A stretch of 64,000 bases of DNA from the NCBI RefSeq assembly GCF_037975245.1, contig NC_092582.1, forward strand, positions 1,974,001 through 2,038,000. Reading direction: 5' to 3'. The notes below the pieces were generated by a model that saw nothing but the letters and a program-made list of their open reading frames with translations, did no database searches and was not told the origin of the DNA. This DNA is from Apostichopus japonicus. Taxonomy: Eukaryota; Echinodermata; Holothuroidea; Aspidochirotida; Stichopodidae. The position numbers and the translations under genes are program-made. Below are positions 60,633 through 64,000 of this stretch, piece by piece; within the stretch, counting starts at the first letter, position 1; the number at the start of each line of letters is the position of its first letter.

Positions 60633-61601
60633 TCAGTCGTTTGATCGTAGCCTCGTGAACACAAACCCGATCGTAGACGAAATAGTCAACAATGCCCCCA
60701 GTATTGATAAAAGAGTGGGTGCGTCATTGAACAGTGTAAACTGAACTAGATACGCCAAAACAATGGATGTTGAATAAACAAATGTTGACACATATAGTGC
60801 TTTGTCTTCCTTTAAAGCTATTGTTAAAAAAATTTGTTTTAGAAGATTTACCAATCCTGTCGCGACTAATAGTAGCCACTCCTCCCAACAAGGGAAGGAG
60901 AAGGACCTTAAGATTGGAATGGAGCTACCCAGAGCTGTGAAGTTGAAAACAGTTGAAATGGCGCCGTAGTAGAATACTTGAACAAACGGACTGATAGTAA
61001 CATTTCGTTGACTAAGTTTACGATTGAGGACAATTCCAAGACTAGCAAACACCGTGGAGAAAACCGCTAAACCGATACCGTAGTATATATCGCTGTTTGA
61101 TTGTATCGTTGGTAGAGCCTGCGGTTGAGCTATTAAACATATTCCTATCGTAGATAAAACGGCAAATCCAATCTCGTAAATAGAGACAGTTTCTGCTAGA
61201 AGAATCCATGACCAGAAAGCTGTTAAAATCGGTGTGACAGCTATGACCGCAGTAACGTCCCCCAGGGGTGAGAAATAGAGGGCGGACACCCTAGTCAGAA
61301 CACTGATGGTAGAGGTGATCCCTCGCAATGAGAGTAGTTTCCATTCAGAGAGGGAGTCCTTAAGAGAGATGGAGTAGAACAATAGAACGGGTATGATAAG
61401 GAGAACCATTGTTAACGCCCTCATCATCGCAACAAGGAAAACAGAATTGGCTTTAAGGAGTTTCTTGGATATTGAATCAGCTATAACGTTTGTTATGACT
61501 ACTAGGCACATGTAACACAAACCGCAATAACTTCGCAGTGTCGTAAGCAGAGGGCGCCGTTCATCATCACTTTCGTCTTCAACTTTCACACTCTCGGACA
61601 T
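60633..61601 (-). CDS. SLC35G-type (EamA/DMT) membrane transporter, copy B
   Basis: An intronless ORF of 322 residues with about ten hydrophobic segments, same family and layout as copy A. The N-terminus is acidic and cytosolic-like (MSESVKVEDESDDERRPLL); then come FLVAMMRALTMVLLIIPVLL, SPLGDVTAVIAVTPIL, WSWILLAE, LIAQP and SPFVQVFYYG, with a basic C-terminal end (TRLRSND). An acceptor (CTCCCACTATCAG) lies 20 bases before the ATG at 61601, so an upstream untranslated exon is likely. The two copies share strand, gene structure and UTR-intron position, which points to tandem duplication and not to two separate retrocopies. Transported substrate unknown. Confidence 0.87.
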   Translation of the reverse strand: MSESVKVEDESDDERRPLLTTLRSYCGLCYMCLVVITNVIADSISKKLLKANSVFLVAMMRALTMVLLIIPVLLFYSISLKDSLSEWKLLSLRGITSTISVLTRVSALYFSPLGDVTAVIAVTPILTAFWSWILLAETVSIYEIGFAVLSTIGICLIAQPQALPTIQSNSDIYYGIGLAVFSTVFASLGIVLNRKLSQRNVTISPFVQVFYYGAISTVFNFTALGSSIPILRSFSFPCWEEWLLLVATGLVNLLKQIFLTIALKEDKALYVSTFVYSTSIVLAYLVQFTLFNDAPTLLSILGALLTISSTIGFVFTRLRSND

Positions 61602-62269
61602 CTTAGGCTCAAGGTGTTAATCTGATAGTGGGAGAAAAGAGAAATTCAGAAATTTAAAATATGCCTGGGTGATTTCGTATGTTTTTTTTTTTGGTTCTAA
61701 ATAGTATGTATATGTAAATTTGAAATCTTACATCATTTAATCACAATATTTTGAGGAAAGAAATTGAACATATATCAAAGGTCATCCTCTTACTTTGCAT
61801 TCCCTTTTGTCAAATACACTATACATGCAAAATTAACAATATTAGCTTTTCCTGCCAGATGGTTTTGCTTTTTATTTTGACCAATCTGTTGAAAAAAAAC
61901 ATTAAAATCTGTATCTTCTTTATTCCCCAATGATGGACTATTTTCTGGCCAGTTTCATTATGGAACCATAGAGATAGCCAAACATTTCTCCGATTCAAAA
62001 GTGATCGGAAAATTGTCCAAGTTTAGAGAAAGATATATTACTTAGGTATTTTCGTGTATGACAAAGCGGTTGATAATTCGCTTAGTAACACAACAATCAA
62101 GTGATTGTTACAAATGCCTCTTTAGATTTCTTAAAGAGAATGAGAAACAAGTCAAATTAAATATAAAATAATAGTTACATATTTCAAATAGAATGTTGTA
62201 AAGTATACATTGATATTCAAACGCAAACTGAAGATCTGAACCAATGTCTATATGATGACGTCAAGAGGA
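61602..62269. other. Upstream of transporter B, no gene seen
   Basis: AT-rich. The acceptor for the coding exon ends at 61622. The first exon and promoter are not identified. Confidence 0.4.
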
Positions 62270-62274
62270 AGAAA

Positions 62275-62470
62275 GAGGAGAAGGAGAAGGAGAAGGAGAC
62301 GGTTAAGGAGAAGGAGAAGGAGAAGGAGAAGGAGAAGGAGAAGGAGAAGGAGAAGGAGAAGGAGAAGGAGAAGGAGAAGGAGAAGGAGAAGGAGAAGGAG
62401 AAGGAGAAGGAGAAGGAGAAGGAGAAGGAGAAGGAGAAGGAGAAGGGGAAGGAGAAGGAGAAGGAGAAAC
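62275..62470. repeat. (GAGAAG)n homopurine hexanucleotide array, about 32 units
   Basis: Nearly perfect GAGAAG repeat with rare GGGAAG or GAGACG variants; the opposite strand is homopyrimidine. Long Arg-only and Ser/Phe-only frames are artefacts. Capable of triplex (H-DNA) formation. Confidence 0.97.
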
Positions 62471-63659
62471 TGTTGAAGAATGCCTTTCCCGGCAATGACA
62501 TACCGAGTTATTGTTCTTGAAATCCCCAGGTTAAATATATATCATTTTTGTATGATATACATTCCATTCTTCTATAGAGAGGATATTTAATACCATTAAC
62601 CCGATTCTTTCCTCTATGATTTACGATTGCGTTTCTGTTTCAAGTGCTGACCGGTCACGTTTTCTCTCGGTCATAATGTAAGTATATAGTATACATTATT
62701 ACAAATTTATTACCTCTGTACCAGTATATTTACGTGATATACTACACAATCAAAGAATAAGACATGTAGACTATAATATATACGTATAAAGATTTAGAAG
62801 TGTAATTTGTCTTTCATAACGTCATTATTTGAACTTACTCACTGAAATCATGTCATTTTCGTAGTTTAAACAATCGAATTTCTACTAAACGAACAATCTA
62901 AAGAATATCAACGTTTCCGTATAATGCTCTGAACCGGCAAATTAAAACAAAAATGCTAAGAGATTCGTCGAAAGTACCGACGTGCTAGTGCGTGAAAACA
63001 GCTATTTCTTTGCTTGAAAAATGGTGCAAAATGATGCGAACATATTTCTTCTTGAGAAAGTCGTTCTAGTTAACACTAATCATAACAGGCAATTCCGTGA
63101 AAAACTTATAAAGGAAATGTTACATTCACAAGCATATCACTAGTCCAACTGACGTACTCCAGGTACTGTTAAGTTCATTTGAATTTTGTAAAGTTATTTG
63201 AGACCAGGGAAATATTGCATACACTGTACTGTCATAATATTTGAGACGCAAAGCCATTACATTCATTAGTCTCAACATATCAGTGGAATTATTACATTCG
63301 TTTTGTATTAAGATATATGTCAGGCCAGGGAGCTTTTTGTGAGACCAAGAACTACCACATTCATTGGTGGAACCAGAATGAATTTTGTCCCGAGGTGTCA
63401 CAGGAGGTACGGTACATGGTAATCGGCTCTACGAAATATGTAATGATTGATCTATCACTATATATAAACCATGTACTGCTATATTAACCGGTCTAACGAG
63501 ATACAGGATTGATACATGACTCGTAATATAGATAGAAGGTTTAATTGCAAGTAGTGTTACAACTATAGTACTCAACATGAGTATATTTCTTTTAACATCA
63601 CCCGTAATGTAAAGTTGATCAAACCATCATTAAATTTAGAGTAAATATTGAAATATAGG
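62471..63659. other. Non-coding, no gene seen
   Basis: AT-rich, no family-like ORF and no repeat of note. Confidence 0.45.
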
Positions 63660-63667
63660 TGGATATG

Positions 63668-63723
63668 TATATATATATATAAATATATATAGTTACATAG
63701 GCCTATATATGTATTTTATATAC

Positions 63724-63807
<84 letters not shown>
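63668..63807. repeat. (TA)n microsatellite
   Basis: Broken TA repeats to 63730, then an almost uninterrupted run to about 63807. Confidence 0.95.
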
Positions 63808-63811
<4 letters not shown>

Positions 63812-63891
63812 GAAAATCGTAATGAGTTGGAAAATCAAGAACAGTGAAAAAACTTTCAGCCTCCACCGGGATTCGAACCACGGGACTCCCG

Positions 63892-63946
<55 letters not shown>

Positions 63947-64000
63947 ATATATAAATGAAAATCGTAATGAGTTGGAAAATCAAGAACAGTGAAAAACTTC
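63808..64000 (-). repeat. Tandem unit: tRNA-like half plus (TA)n, period 145 bp
   Basis: AAATGAAAATCGTAATGAG starts at 63808 and again at 63953. In the first unit a tRNA-like 3' half with B box (minus strand GGTTCGAATCCC, 63869-63880) follows, then (TA)n at 63893-63943. The second unit runs off the window. The tRNA 5' half is missing, so it is SINE-derived. Confidence 0.8.

Noticed and set aside
62217-62501. Arg-only and Ser/Phe-only ORFs
   Set aside because: Hexanucleotide repeat.
63693-63992. Ile/Tyr ORFs
   Set aside because: (TA)n repeat.

Overview
This is a window of animal nuclear DNA: AT-rich, intron-rich and full of repeats. Spliced genes carry GT/AG introns, and there are tRNA-headed SINEs, decayed LINEs, hAT-type MITEs and microsatellites. 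The protein matches fit a marine deuterostome invertebrate; an echinoderm, possibly a sea cucumber, is my best guess, but the species is inferred. No bacterial, phage or CRISPR signal is present.

Five protein-coding loci can be supported. (1) Positions 2191-20630, minus strand: the first three coding exons of a FAM102/EEIG (SYM-3-like) NT-C2 protein, split by a 17.2 kb intron; the 3' exons lie off the left edge. (2) 27074-28219, plus: a complete two-exon sulfiredoxin (SRXN1-like) with the FGGCHR active site and a long basic/hydrophobic N-terminal extension. (3) 35617-44565, plus: a seven-exon JmjC oxygenase, KDM8/JMJD5, predicted at 441 residues with its HxD...H iron ligands intact. (4, 5) 50483-51433 and 60633-61601, both minus: two tandem SLC35G/EamA-type transporters with intronless ORFs and a splice acceptor just upstream of each ATG. 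A possible first exon or small gene starts at 53538 (plus).

Region by region: 1-2.2 kb holds a hAT-type MITE and two hairpins. 3.3-20.5 kb is the FAM102 intron, rich in TACTGTA/TACAGTA motifs, with a microsatellite and a LINE/SINE 3' end. 20.7-27 kb is the inferred promoter region between FAM102 and SRXN1. 28.2-35.6 kb contains a 672-bp MITE, a LINE fragment and a 650-bp MITE with subterminal decamer repeats. KDM8 introns carry two SINEs and a 2.5 kb repeat full of AGGTCA direct repeats; the exon 6 splice donor is itself tandemly copied five times. 44.6-48.4 kb is a run of different tandem repeats (30, 158, about 110 and about 90 bp units). 49.4-60.5 kb is a transposon graveyard. 61.6-64 kb is non-genic, with a long hexanucleotide array and (TA)n-plus-tRNA-fragment repeats at the right edge.

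The most unusual structure is at 57.3-60.5 kb. A decayed LINE on the minus strand is interrupted by a hAT-type MITE, which is itself interrupted by a tRNA-SINE with a 130-bp ATGT tail. The same LINE is also interrupted by a short retroelement whose 5' end is the first part of U2 spliceosomal RNA. That element is flanked by a perfect 9-bp target duplication, and a second, headless copy of its body lies about 130 bp away in the same LINE. A U2-headed SINE-like element is the best candidate here for something undescribed.
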